A program made the translations under genes and the position numbers. Below are positions 37,384 through 45,926 of a DNA stretch of 61,476 nt, piece by piece (position 1 is the stretch's first letter; the number at the start of each line of letters is the position of its first letter). The notes under the pieces were generated by a model. That model searched no databases. It was not told the DNA's origin and was given only the letters and a program-made list of their open reading frames with translations. Source of the DNA: Flammeovirgaceae bacterium (GTDB lineage Bacteria; Bacteroidota; Bacteroidia; Cytophagales; Cyclobacteriaceae); NCBI GenBank assembly GCA_016712035.1, contig JADJRT010000020.1, positions 1-61,476 of the forward strand. Direction: 5' to 3'.

Positions 37384-37721
37384 CTAGTTGATTGGAGTTC
37401 ATAGTAGCTACAAAATCTTTTCATTCGACCAGCTTCTTGTATAAGAAATGGACTACCCTGCGGAAAATTATTAATGGGGGAATAATACCACCCATTCGCA
37501 CTTTCATTCCAATAGACAACGAATTTCTCAAACGAGAGCATCAATACATCCCATTCGTAAATCTCTTCGTCTTCTTTATCGAACAACCCGGTAAACTGAA
37601 GCAGAATATGATCTTTCTTGAAGAGTTCGCCCTTATTGCAATCAATGGAATTTAACCGCATTACTAAACGGTTTTCAACAGCCCAGGCTTTAAATTTTAT
37701 TTTACGCTTTTTAAATTCCAT
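37380..37721 (-). CDS. YopX-domain protein
   Basis: 113-residue protein that follows the YopX layout: KIKFKAWAVENRLVMRL near the start, LLQFTGLFDKEDEEIYEWDV in the middle (the typical QYTGLKDKNGKEIYEGD region) and an SH3-like beta segment FVVYWNESANGWYYSP. YopX proteins are mostly encoded by phages and mobile elements of Firmicutes and Bacteroidota; function is unknown. It is the only minus-strand gene between 30 and 44.8 kb. It is convergent with acpP and divergent from the lipid kinase with a 32-base gap. Confidence 0.68.
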   Translation of the reverse strand: MEFKKRKIKFKAWAVENRLVMRLNSIDCNKGELFKKDHILLQFTGLFDKEDEEIYEWDVLMLSFEKFVVYWNESANGWYYSPINNFPQGSPFLIQEAGRMKRFCSYYELQSTS

Positions 37722-37753
37722 AATGAATCTACCTTTACCAAGGCGTGTAATCG

Positions 37754-38568
37754 ATGAACGAAAATAAGAAGGTATTATTTATAATCAATAAATACTCGGG
37801 TACCGGATATCGATCTCAGGTTGAAGGGGCTATTCTTTCACAATGCTATCAACTTGGACTAGAGGCCACCTTGGAGTTCACCAAAAGTCGTGGCCATGCA
37901 ACTGAACTTGCACACCAGGGTACGTTGGATAAGAAATATGAAACGATTTTTGCCGTAGGCGGTGATGGCACGGTCAATGAAGTTGCAAAAGCCGTTGTTC
38001 ACTCCAATCAGGTTATGGGTATTCTGCCTTGCGGTTCGGGTAATGGACTTGCGAGGCATCTGGGCATCCCCATGAAAATTAAGATGCATTACCCATGATT
38101 GGATCTGCATCGGTTATTGCGATGGATTCCATGCTGGTGAATGAGCAGCTGTCAATCAATATTTCAGGTATTGGATTTGATGGACACATAGCCGGCATGT
38201 TCGGTAAAGATGGTAAACGTGGCCTGATCAGCTATTGTAAATTAGTATTGCGAGAGTTTCTGCGCTACAAAGAATTTGAAGTCAACTTTCAAATTGATGA
38301 TTCATCCTTTCATCAAAAGGCTTTCGTGATTGCCTTTGCGAACTCATCGCAGTTTGGAAACAACGCGCATATCGCACCCCATGCGTCTGTATGTGATGGT
38401 TTACTAGATATAAGTGTGATCCGGAAAATACCACTTCACCAGGTAGCCGGTTTTGCAGCAAAAATGTTTTCAGGCCAGCTTCATAAGTCTGCCTTTACAG
38501 ATATAAAAAAAGGCAAAAGAATTACTTTAAAATTTGAAGAATGTTTAATCAACAATTCCTTTTTGTAA
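37754..38568 (+). CDS. Diacylglycerol/lipid kinase family protein (YegS/DagK-like), one frameshift
   Basis: Soluble lipid kinase of about 271 residues. The N-terminal catalytic domain has IINKYSGTGYR, the nucleotide loop VGGDGTVNEVAK and the LPCGSGNGLARHLGIP segment; the C-terminal beta-sandwich has GIGFDGHIAGMFGK and ANSSQFGNNAHIAP. A frame break near 38085, within AAAATTAAGATG, moves reading from PMKIKMHYP to DALPMIGSASVIA. It probably phosphorylates diacylglycerol or a related lipid. It is slightly short of the usual 290-300 residues at the C-terminus. Confidence 0.82.
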
Positions 38569-38584
38569 CCAAAAACAAAAAACC

Positions 38585-39715
38585 ATGAAAAAAATCTTTA
38601 CACTCTTTTTCTTACTCTCCCTTACCACTTTGGGTTGGTCGCAAGCGCTAACAACACCACCCAGTGGCGACAATCAAAAATCGAAAGTAACGCAATTCAT
38701 TGGTCCGGTTGAGGTGTCCATTCAATACAATAGCCCGGATGTGCATGGCCCTAATGGTGAAGACCGAACTGGAAAAATCTGGGGAGAGGTGGCACACGCT
38801 GGCTTTATCGATCAGGGATTTGGCCCCTCAAAAGCTGCCCCATGGCGCGCAGGTGCAAACGAAAACACTGTGTTTACTGTATCGCACGATGTTACTATTG
38901 AAGGTAAGCCCCTTAAGGCAGGTACCTATGGACTGTTTCTGGCAGTATCGAAAGAGGGACCGTATACATGGATCTTTTCAAAAAATCATACCAGCTGGGG
39001 TAGCTACTTTTACGATGCGAAAGAAGATGCGTTACGGGTAGATGTTACACCTCTAGATGCTCCCCATAAAGAGTGGCTTACTTTCGGCTTTGAGGATAAA
39101 CTACCGAATTCGACCAAAGCCTATTTACGCTGGGAGAAAAAACGGATTCCATTTAAAATTGAAGTCCCAACCATTAATGAAATATATGCATCTATCATGC
39201 GCGAAGAGTTACGTGGTGCAACCGGATTTACACAACAAAACTGGATTACAGCCGCTCAATTCTGTGCGCAGAATAAAGTTAATCTTGAAGAAGCATTAAC
39301 ATGGGTGGATATGTCGGTAAGCAATCCATTTATCGGAGTAGAAAATTTCACGACCCGACAAACTCGCTCTATGGTACTACAAGCTATGGGCCGCGAAGCC
39401 GATGCCAACGCAGAAATGGACAAAGCAATTAAAGATCCGGCTGCTACGGTTCAGGAAATTCACCAATATGGACGATCGCTTTTGGCTGCAAAGAAAAATG
39501 ACAAAGCGTTGGAAGTCTTTAAATTCAATGCTAAAAAACATCCGGAAGATAAATTCACTCCGAATGTAGGCTTGGCTCGTGGCTATGCTTCATTAGGTGA
39601 TAAAAAGAATGCTATCAAATACTGGGAGGTTGCAATTAAGAACTTGCCTGCTGAGCAGAAACAGTTTTTACCACAGTATCAGGCCGAGGTTGATAAGTTG
39701 AAATCTGGAAAATAA
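38585..39715 (+). CDS. Secreted DUF2911 protein with TPR-like C-terminus
   Basis: 376-residue exported protein. Signal MKKIFTLFFLLSLTTLGWSQ; DUF2911 domain (about 30-190) with VEVSIQYNSPDVHG, GKIWGEVAHAG, PWRAGANENTVFTVSHDV and GTYGLFLAVSKEGPYTWIFS; then a helical region with two or more TPR-like repeats (ALEVFKFNAKKHPEDKFTPN, ARGYASLGDKKNAIKYWEVA). The function is unknown; the family is common in Bacteroidota. It begins 16 bases after the lipid kinase, so it may be co-transcribed. It is followed by a long palindrome. Confidence 0.82.
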   Translation: MKKIFTLFFLLSLTTLGWSQALTTPPSGDNQKSKVTQFIGPVEVSIQYNSPDVHGPNGEDRTGKIWGEVAHAGFIDQGFGPSKAAPWRAGANENTVFTVSHDVTIEGKPLKAGTYGLFLAVSKEGPYTWIFSKNHTSWGSYFYDAKEDALRVDVTPLDAPHKEWLTFGFEDKLPNSTKAYLRWEKKRIPFKIEVPTINEIYASIMREELRGATGFTQQNWITAAQFCAQNKVNLEEALTWVDMSVSNPFIGVENFTTRQTRSMVLQAMGREADANAEMDKAIKDPAATVQEIHQYGRSLLAAKKNDKALEVFKFNAKKHPEDKFTPNVGLARGYASLGDKKNAIKYWEVAIKNLPAEQKQFLPQYQAEVDKLKSGK

Positions 39716-39718
39716 ATT

Positions 39719-39747
39719 AACAGGTGACCGGTTACCGGTCACCTGTT
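39719..39747. terminator. 13-bp-arm palindrome after the DUF2911 gene
   Basis: AACAGGTGACCGG (39719-39731) and CCGGTCACCTGTT (39735-39747) are perfect inverted copies around TTA. It starts three bases past the stop codon. No T-run follows, so this is a strong hairpin that may terminate or protect the 3' end. Confidence 0.55.
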
Positions 39748-39859
39748 AATCCTTCAAAGATCGCTTTGTTCACACTATCCATCTATAAAAAATTGACTTT
39801 GGCCGATATGATTGACTGAGCAGGAGCGTTATTTCAATAAGATGTATTTATTTTGCGAT

Positions 39860-40291
39860 ATGAAACGCTTTACTGTCTTCAGTATCCGTATATTTTTAAC
39901 AGGATTTTTAGCTATTCCGGCAATTGCCCAAGAGGGAGTTTCAGATGAACCCATAGTTGTTTATGACCCTCTTTTCTGGAAATCAGAACTAAAATTAAAG
40001 AATAGCCAGCGCCAATCCATCGAACAAATCAATTCGGAATATTATCAACTAATCGAGTCCACAGTACGCAATTCGGATGTTTCACCGCCAGAGTTAAAAG
40101 AGATTGCTAAAGAAGGGCTTTTGAACGCAGTCAAAAAATCTGGGACACCCTTCACACGAATCAAAAAGAAAATGGATGAAGCTTTGGCAAAACCAATATG
40201 CTGGTCCCTGATTGCTATTTTCCCATCAGCTCCTTGTGCTTTTTCAACCCCTTCTGTATTTAATCCTCCACGGAATCCATGTTGTAAATAA
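39860..40291 (+). CDS. Secreted hypothetical protein
   Basis: About 143 residues from the ATG at 39860 (an upstream in-frame start at 39812 adds 16 residues before the signal). Signal MKRFTVFSIRIFLTGFLAIP, then EPIVVYDPLFWKSELKLKNS and a helical segment QRQSIEQINSEYYQLIE resembling LTXXQ/Spy-like motifs. The C-terminal 30 residues (SAPCAFSTPSVFNPP) look unlike the rest and may be out of frame after an indel. No function is assigned. Confidence 0.45.
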   Translation: MKRFTVFSIRIFLTGFLAIPAIAQEGVSDEPIVVYDPLFWKSELKLKNSQRQSIEQINSEYYQLIESTVRNSDVSPPELKEIAKEGLLNAVKKSGTPFTRIKKKMDEALAKPICWSLIAIFPSAPCAFSTPSVFNPPRNPCCK

Positions 40292-40309
40292 GATTATCAA
40301 CTTAAAACA

Positions 40310-40783
40310 ATGGAGAACTCCACTATCAAAGTAATCGAGTACAAACCCGAGCATCAACCCTGGTTTGAGAAATTTAATCGCAATTGGATTGAGAAATTCT
40401 TCTGGATGGAGTCCGTTGATTTTGATGTCTTGCAAAATCCGGAAGAATACATTATTTCGAAAGGCGGGTTCATCTTCATGGCCACGTTTGAAAATGAGCT
40501 GGCGGGTACTGTTGCCTTAAAATTTGTGAGTCCGGGCGTATATGAATTCACCAAGATGTCCGTAGATGAAAAGTTTCAGGGGAAGAAAATTGGAAAAGAA
40601 TTATCAGCAGCTGCAATTAAGAAAGCTCAACAATTACAAGCAAAAAAGATAGTTCTTTATTCAAACACCAAATTGATTTCGGCTATAGCTTTATATCACA
40701 AATTAGGATTTGTTGAGGTTACCCTGGATGGCCCTTACAAGCGAAGTGATACAAAAATGGAATTATTAATTTCACAGCAATGA
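40310..40783 (+). CDS. GNAT-family N-acetyltransferase
   Basis: 157-residue acetyl-CoA-dependent acyltransferase. The core runs ELAGTVALKFVSPGVYEFTK (beta-4 region), then MSVDEKFQGKKIGKELSAAA containing the acetyl-CoA pyrophosphate-binding Q-x-x-x-G motif, and IALYHKLGFVEV, typical of the C-terminal GNAT helix and strand. The substrate is not predictable. It stands alone in the plus-strand series and probably acts in the cytoplasm. Confidence 0.78.
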   Translation: MENSTIKVIEYKPEHQPWFEKFNRNWIEKFFWMESVDFDVLQNPEEYIISKGGFIFMATFENELAGTVALKFVSPGVYEFTKMSVDEKFQGKKIGKELSAAAIKKAQQLQAKKIVLYSNTKLISAIALYHKLGFVEVTLDGPYKRSDTKMELLISQQ

Positions 40784-40839
40784 TGAACAAAATGATTTAT
40801 AAATTTGGATTAACCAACGAGCATCTCTAAAATAAAAAT

Positions 40840-41283
40840 ATGATAAACTCCGTACTCGTAACTCTTTTCAGCCGCGATCTTGCCAAACTTAAAGTTGAGT
40901 TAGAATCGTATAAAACCGAAACTGAAATCTGGAAGGTTGCCGGGGACATCGCCAACTCAGCAGGCAACTTGTGTTTGCACCTGGTCGGTAATCTCGACAC
41001 CTATATTGGAGCCACCTTAGGCAATAGCGGGTATGTGCGCGACCGCGATGCCGAGTTTGCATTAAAGGGTATTCCAAGGTCAGAATTGATTACGCGAATT
41101 AATTCCACCATTCAGACTATACAAAAAGTGATACCTACACTTTCTAAAGAACAGCTGGAATCAGAATACCCGCTTCTCGTTCTCAAAGAAAAAACAACGA
41201 CTGAGTATTTCCCGATTCACCTGGCCATGCACTTAAGTTATCACCTGGGTCAGGTTAATTATCATCGCAGATTGATTGCCTAA
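40840..41283 (+). CDS. DinB/DUF1572-family protein
   Basis: 147-residue four-helix-bundle protein. Metal-binding histidines typical of DinB-like proteins are visible: NLCLHLVGNLDTYIG in the second helix and PIHLAMHLSYHLGQVNYH near the C-terminus. DUF1572/DinB proteins are often thiol-dependent metalloenzymes or of unknown function. No specific pathway is suggested by the neighbours. Confidence 0.72.
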   Translation: MINSVLVTLFSRDLAKLKVELESYKTETEIWKVAGDIANSAGNLCLHLVGNLDTYIGATLGNSGYVRDRDAEFALKGIPRSELITRINSTIQTIQKVIPTLSKEQLESEYPLLVLKEKTTTEYFPIHLAMHLSYHLGQVNYHRRLIA

Positions 41284-41318
41284 AAAAGAAATCATACCTT
41301 CATTCAAACTTTACCATA

Positions 41319-42380
41319 ATGAACATATCTGTAGAACGCATCAAACAATCAAAAATCTCTTCTGTTGATTTCAAAAATCTTGGATTTGGAAATTATATTT
41401 CCGATCACATGTTGGTAGCCAATTATAAAAATAGCCAATGGCAACAACCACAGATTACTCCATTTGGAGAAATTCCTATGACGCCCGCAATTCTTTCTCT
41501 CCATTATGGCCAATCCGTTTTTGAAGGCATGAAAGCTTTCAAAAATATAAAAGGCGAGGTTTCTATTTTTAGACCGCAGCGTCACCATCAAAGATTGCTC
41601 CGTTCGCTTGAGCGCATGTGTATGCCCGCCATCAGCGAAGCATTGTTTATTGATAGTCTGTGTGCCCTGATTGCTGCTGATGTATCCTGGATACCGGATA
41701 CTGAAGGATCTGCCTTATACTTAAGGCCGGTGATTTTTGCAACGGAATCAAGATTAGGAGTCAAGATTTCAGATGAATATAAGTTTGTTGTACTCACAAG
41801 CCCGGTTGGTCCCTACTTTGCAAAACCTGTTCGGGTAAAAGTAGAAGAGCAATACGTGCGCGCGGCAGAAGGCGGAACTGGTTTTGCCAAATGTGCAGGA
41901 AATTATGGAGGAGCATTCTATCCGGCCGAGCAAGCCAGACAAGCCGGATTTGACCAAGTGTTGTGGACTGATGCAAAAGAGCATAAATATATTGATGAAT
42001 CTGGTGCCATGAACGTGATGTTTGTATTCGATGGGAAATTAGTAACTCCACAACTTTCATCATCGATATTAGATGGAGTAACCCGCAGCTCAATTCTAAC
42101 ATTGGCCTATGATATGGGTATACCAAAAGAAGAACGAAAAGTAAGTGTTGCCGAATTGAAAGCAGGTTTTGAAAACGGGAAACTCACGGAAGCATTTGGT
42201 GTTGGCACTGCTGCCGTGGTTTCTACAATTGCAACAATTAATATTTCAGGTAAAGACTATTCGCTACCAACAGATACAAACTCAAGTTTTCAACAGCGGG
42301 TTAAGAAAAAATTAAACGATATCCGCATGGGTAACGAACCCGATATTCACAACTGGAATTATAATGTTCCACTGCAGTAG
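41319..42380 (+). CDS. ilvE: Branched-chain-amino-acid aminotransferase
   Basis: Class IV PLP-dependent aminotransferase of 353 residues that performs the last step of Leu, Ile and Val synthesis and the first of their breakdown. Motifs: LHYGQSVFEGMKAFKN, FRPQRHHQRLLRSLERMCMP, TGFAKCAGNYGGAFYPAEQA with the PLP-binding Lys near 191, and DESGAMNVMFVFD. The length and the mammalian-like GNYG region fit the group II BCAT family. The frame is intact. The next gene starts 18 bases downstream but is functionally unrelated. Confidence 0.9.
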   Translation: MNISVERIKQSKISSVDFKNLGFGNYISDHMLVANYKNSQWQQPQITPFGEIPMTPAILSLHYGQSVFEGMKAFKNIKGEVSIFRPQRHHQRLLRSLERMCMPAISEALFIDSLCALIAADVSWIPDTEGSALYLRPVIFATESRLGVKISDEYKFVVLTSPVGPYFAKPVRVKVEEQYVRAAEGGTGFAKCAGNYGGAFYPAEQARQAGFDQVLWTDAKEHKYIDESGAMNVMFVFDGKLVTPQLSSSILDGVTRSSILTLAYDMGIPKEERKVSVAELKAGFENGKLTEAFGVGTAAVVSTIATINISGKDYSLPTDTNSSFQQRVKKKLNDIRMGNEPDIHNWNYNVPLQ

Positions 42381-42398
42381 TGGATAAAATTATTTTTA

Positions 42399-43391
42399 AT
42401 GAAAGCTTCTTTCTTTACACAACCAGGCACACCCCTTGAAATCCGTGAAGTAAAAAAACCTAAACCAATAAAGGATCAGGTGCTCGTGCGTTTGCACAAT
42501 GCCGCCCTAAACCATCGTGATCTTTGGATCCAAAAAGAACAACGTTTTGCAGAGGGTATTGTGCTGGGTTCGGATGGAAGTGGCGCGATTGAAGATGTTG
42601 GGGAAGATGCTGATACCCTGCTGATCGGGATGGAAGTTATCATTAATCCAAGTCTCAACTGGGGTGATAATCCAATTGTGCAAGGTAACTCATTTAAGAT
42701 CTTAGGCATGCCCGATGCGGGAACATTCAGTGATTATGTAGTTGTTTCCAAGAAGCAAGTTTTTGAGAAGCCCGAACATCTTTCCTTTGCAGAAGCGGCT
42801 GCCGTTCCGTTGTCGGCATTAACTGCCTATCGGGCCTTGTTTTCGAAAGCTCGCTTACGCGCGAAAGAAAAAGTACTGATTACTGGTATTGGCGGTGGCG
42901 CAGCCTTATGGGCATTTCAATTTGCGGTTGCCTACCAGGCACGCGTTTATGTTACTTCCGGATCAGACGAAAAACTGAGTAAGGCAAAAGAACTGGGAGC
43001 CGTTGGCGGGTTCAACTACAAAGATCCAGAGTGGGCAAAGCAAGCATTGAAAGAATCGGGTGGATTTGATATTGTTATTGATAGTGCGGGTGGAGCACAG
43101 TTTCCCGAATTATTAGAACTTATGATTCCGGGTGGGCGTATTGCCATATTTGGTCGCACAGCCGGAGACATTCCCAACCTCCCCACTCGTTTACTGTATT
43201 GGAAACAAATCTCAATTCATGGAACTACCATGGGTACCCGTGATGAGTTTCTTTCGATGATTGATTTTCTTGAGAGTCGTAACCTCAAACCCATCATTGA
43301 TAAAGTTTATCCATTCGATCAAATCAATGAAGCCATGCAACGCATGGTACAAGGCAATCAGTTTGGGAAAATTATTTTGAATATTAAATAG
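42399..43391 (+). CDS. Zinc-type medium-chain dehydrogenase/quinone reductase-like protein
   Basis: 330-residue NAD(P)-dependent MDR-family oxidoreductase. GroES-like N-terminal domain with LHNAALNHRDLWIQKE and LGSDGSGAIEDVGED; Rossmann domain with ITGIGGGAALWAFQFAVA and VYVTSGSDEKLSKAKELGA. The catalytic-zinc cysteine site of true alcohol dehydrogenases is not seen (HRD replaces the C-x-D pattern), so quinone-reductase-like or enoyl-reductase-like activity is likelier. It is one base upstream of the following GNAT gene. Confidence 0.8.
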   Translation: MKASFFTQPGTPLEIREVKKPKPIKDQVLVRLHNAALNHRDLWIQKEQRFAEGIVLGSDGSGAIEDVGEDADTLLIGMEVIINPSLNWGDNPIVQGNSFKILGMPDAGTFSDYVVVSKKQVFEKPEHLSFAEAAAVPLSALTAYRALFSKARLRAKEKVLITGIGGGAALWAFQFAVAYQARVYVTSGSDEKLSKAKELGAVGGFNYKDPEWAKQALKESGGFDIVIDSAGGAQFPELLELMIPGGRIAIFGRTAGDIPNLPTRLLYWKQISIHGTTMGTRDEFLSMIDFLESRNLKPIIDKVYPFDQINEAMQRMVQGNQFGKIILNIK

Positions 43392-43392
43392 T

Positions 43393-43800
43393 ATGAGCAT
43401 TATCTATCGCAGCGATATTAAAATTTCAACTGATCAATTCATCGATGTATTGAAGCGATCAACATTAGCCGAACGTAGACCGGTTGATGATCGTGATCGC
43501 ATAGAAAAAATGCTTCAGCATGGCAACATTATTATTACCGCCTGGAAAGGCGATTTATTGATTGGCGTATCGCGTGCACTCACCGACTTTTCTTTTTGTT
43601 GCTATCTCTCTGATCTGGCTGTGGATAAAACCTTTCAAAAACAAGGTATCGGCAAAGAGTTGATTCGTTTAACACACGAAGTAGCCGGCAAAAATGCCAC
43701 TCTCATTTTATTAGCTGCCCCCAAAGCAGTCGAATATTATCCGAAAATTGCCATGGAGCAATTTAAAGATTGTTTCATCATCAGAAGAAAAAGTAATTGA
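43393..43800 (+). CDS. GNAT-family N-acetyltransferase
   Basis: 135-residue acetyltransferase with LSDLAVDKTFQKQGIGKELI, the canonical acetyl-CoA loop (Q-K-Q-G-I-G-K), and LAAPKAVEYYPKIAMEQF near the end. It starts one base after the preceding dehydrogenase stop, so they are translated from one message. It is a compact protein of the type acting on small molecules; the substrate is unknown. Confidence 0.78.
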   Translation: MSIIYRSDIKISTDQFIDVLKRSTLAERRPVDDRDRIEKMLQHGNIIITAWKGDLLIGVSRALTDFSFCCYLSDLAVDKTFQKQGIGKELIRLTHEVAGKNATLILLAAPKAVEYYPKIAMEQFKDCFIIRRKSN

Positions 43801-43823
43801 ATGGATAGTTTAAAAATATCATT

Positions 43824-44474
43824 ATGGAAAAATTTCTCATCACCGACAAAACCAAAATCACCCGCTTACCCAAACGTGGGGTGTATGAAAAAGAAACTGT
43901 TTACTCTATTTTAGATGAAGCACTCTTTTGTACAGTTGCCTATTCAAAAGACAATGAGCCCTATCAAATTCCAACCGGCTTTTGCCGGATAGGTGATAAA
44001 CTTTACATCCATGGATCGGTAGGGAGTCATTATATGCGCGAACTACAAGCTAAAAAGTTACCTATATGTATTAGTGTTACACTGATTGATGGGCTGGTGC
44101 TTGCCCGCTCGGCTTTTCATCATTCTGTTAATTATAGGTCGGTTGTAATCTTTAGTGAACCCGAATACGTCACTGAAAAAGAAGAATTATATAACGTCTT
44201 GGAAGTCTTCACCAATAAAATGTGTCCTGGGCGTTGGGATGATGTTCGAAAGCCTAATGATGGTGAATGGAAAGCGACTATGGTGTTATCGTTTGAAATA
44301 AATGAAGCTTCAGCAAAAGTTAGAGAAGGCGCACCCAAGGACGATGAAAAGGACTATGACTTGAATATCTGGGCCGGTGTTCAACCTTTAAAGTTGGAAC
44401 GCAAGGCAGTTATTCCTGATCCTGTTCTTAAATCAGGCATTCCTGTTCCGAGCTACCTTTCCGGTGATGCTTGA
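43824..44474 (+). CDS. Pyridoxamine 5'-phosphate oxidase-like flavoprotein
   Basis: 216-residue split-barrel FMN-binding protein of the NimA-like/PPOX group. Conserved parts: RGVYEKETVYSILDEALFCT, IPTGFCRIGDKLYIHGSVGS, VLARSAFHHSVNYRSVVIF and EWKATMVLSFEINEASAKVR. Relatives bind flavin or haem, and some reduce nitroimidazoles. The exact substrate is not deducible. The frame is intact; the gene follows the GNAT gene by 23 bases. Confidence 0.8.
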   Translation: MEKFLITDKTKITRLPKRGVYEKETVYSILDEALFCTVAYSKDNEPYQIPTGFCRIGDKLYIHGSVGSHYMRELQAKKLPICISVTLIDGLVLARSAFHHSVNYRSVVIFSEPEYVTEKEELYNVLEVFTNKMCPGRWDDVRKPNDGEWKATMVLSFEINEASAKVREGAPKDDEKDYDLNIWAGVQPLKLERKAVIPDPVLKSGIPVPSYLSGDA

Positions 44475-44500
44475 AATCCGGTCAAAAATGGCTATCTTCG
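44471..44500 (+). promoter_or_regulatory. Putative promoter of the small gene at 44583
   Basis: TTG at 44471-44473, a 19-bp spacer and TATCTTCG at 44493-44500 match the -33/-7 layout of Bacteroidota promoters with one change in the TTTG part. The start codon lies about 80 bases further on. Confidence 0.4.
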
Positions 44501-44582
44501 CGCCACTTGAACCAAAACAGTGGTTCGGTGGTTTAACGAATAGTCTCTAAAAGGCCATATAAACGCTAAAAAAACAACTATC

Positions 44583-44813
44583 ATGGGAAGACCTCCTGTA
44601 CTACCTAAAAAGAAAAAAGACGGATTTTGGCTTGAAGTGCGCAACAAAGGCGCTCGGACAGGTACAATTTTAATTCGCGATAGCCATCAGGCAATGATGC
44701 AAGCCGCCAAACAATACGAAATGACTAAGGATGTTATTCTATTGGGTGAGCACAAAAACGGCAAAAAAGTAGATTCAGAAAAGGCAAAGGCCAAAAAGGC
44801 TAAAGAAGCCTGA
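44583..44813 (+). CDS. Small basic conserved protein of unknown function
   Basis: 76 residues: MGRPPVLPKKKKDGFWLEVR, then GARTGTILIRDSHQAMMQAA and a Lys-rich tail (KKVDSEKAKAKKAKEA). The basic ends and compact middle suggest nucleic-acid or ribosome contact, but this is inference. Similar short proteins occur in other Bacteroidota to my recollection. It has its own promoter-like element and is convergent with tadA. Confidence 0.6.
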   Translation: MGRPPVLPKKKKDGFWLEVRNKGARTGTILIRDSHQAMMQAAKQYEMTKDVILLGEHKNGKKVDSEKAKAKKAKEA

Positions 44814-44835
44814 TCTTCTAAACATTTATAAAGAG

Positions 44836-45279
44836 CTATTCTCTTAGTTTTTTAAAGAATTGATTGAGTAGCTCTTTACTTTCCAACTCACCCACGCCTT
44901 TCTTAACAACCGTACGCGGATGTAATAATGGTTGGTGAACTAACGAGTAGCCACGTTGCATATCACTCGCACCAAAAATCAGTTGCTGTAACTGCACCCA
45001 ATGCAACGCTCCTGCGCACATCACACAGGGTTCCAGCGTAACATACAATGTGCATTCATCTAAATATTTTGACCCCAAAAAGTTAGCTGCAGCGGTTATT
45101 GCCAGCATTTCGGCATGAGCCGTGGCATCAGTCAATTGCTCGGTTTGGTTGTGCGCCCGGCCAATAATTTTATTCTGGCAAACTACCACAGCCCCAACGG
45201 GCACCTCCCCTAATTCAATGGCTTTGCGGGCTTCTTTCAGTGCCTCCTTCATAAAGTAATCGTCTGAGTACAAATCCAT
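44836..45279 (-). CDS. tadA: tRNA-specific adenosine deaminase
   Basis: Converts adenosine 34 of tRNA-Arg to inosine. 147 residues from the ATG at 45279 (MDLYSDDYFMKEALKEA); a longer open frame begins at 45339 but overlaps the upstream gene. Zinc and catalytic motifs: DATAHAEMLAI (His ligand and proton-shuttle Glu) and LEPCVMCAGALHW (two Cys ligands). The C-terminus has the usual FFKKLRE end. It starts 11 bases after the upstream hypothetical gene, forming a two-gene operon. Confidence 0.92.
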   Translation of the reverse strand: MDLYSDDYFMKEALKEARKAIELGEVPVGAVVVCQNKIIGRAHNQTEQLTDATAHAEMLAITAAANFLGSKYLDECTLYVTLEPCVMCAGALHWVQLQQLIFGASDMQRGYSLVHQPLLHPRTVVKKGVGELESKELLNQFFKKLRE

Positions 45280-45290
45280 GAAATATTGGA

Positions 45291-45839
45291 TCACTTTATT
45301 TTGATCGTCTTCATCATGGTACGAACCATCTCTTGCCAATCTTCCTTCGATGACTTTGGCGAAGTAAAGGTAAATACCAGGGTACGATCAGCCTCAACTA
45401 AATATTGGATATAAGTATAACGAAATACAGGTTGTTGTTCTCCCAGCGTCATTCGGTTTCCGTTTACACGAGATTCAAACTCAAAATAGATCAACTTTCT
45501 TTTATGAATTTCATGAATACCTTCCTGAAGCATGTCTACACGATCATAGATACTGTGAATACTTGACTTGAAGAACTTCTGAGCCATCTCCAGATCAGCA
45601 TCGGGCCATTGCGTGGCCGAAATATTAACGCTAAAATCCAGGGTTCGATTAAGATCCGTATACGCAGCCAAAGGGGCCCGAACAGATGGGTACCGTTGTA
45701 TAATATCATCCTCCGTCATAGGCGAAAGTTCGGCCGGAAGCGATATAGTAATACCCTCTGCTATTTTGGTTTTAATCAATTTATCAGGTGCAAAACCAAG
45801 TAAACTAACGAGCGACAGGAAAAACAGAATTCTCTTCAT
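45291..45839 (-). CDS. Secreted hypothetical protein
   Basis: 182-residue exported protein with signal MKRILFFLSLVSLLGFAP followed by IAEGITISLPAELSPMTEDD and a mixed alpha/beta domain (RTLDFSVNISATQWPDADLE, YIQYLVEADRTLVFTFTSPK). The pattern recalls periplasmic proteins of the PsbP/DUF1795-like fold, but that is only a resemblance. It is upstream of tadA in a probable operon and divergent from aspS. No function is assigned. Confidence 0.6.
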   Translation of the reverse strand: MKRILFFLSLVSLLGFAPDKLIKTKIAEGITISLPAELSPMTEDDIIQRYPSVRAPLAAYTDLNRTLDFSVNISATQWPDADLEMAQKFFKSSIHSIYDRVDMLQEGIHEIHKRKLIYFEFESRVNGNRMTLGEQQPVFRYTYIQYLVEADRTLVFTFTSPKSSKEDWQEMVRTMMKTIKIK

Positions 45840-45926
45840 AGTAATAGTAAAACGAAATTGGTGCCAGACGAAGGTATAACGTACAACCTTTATTAATTTG
45901 CGCCCCTCAAATTTAAGGATTTTACC

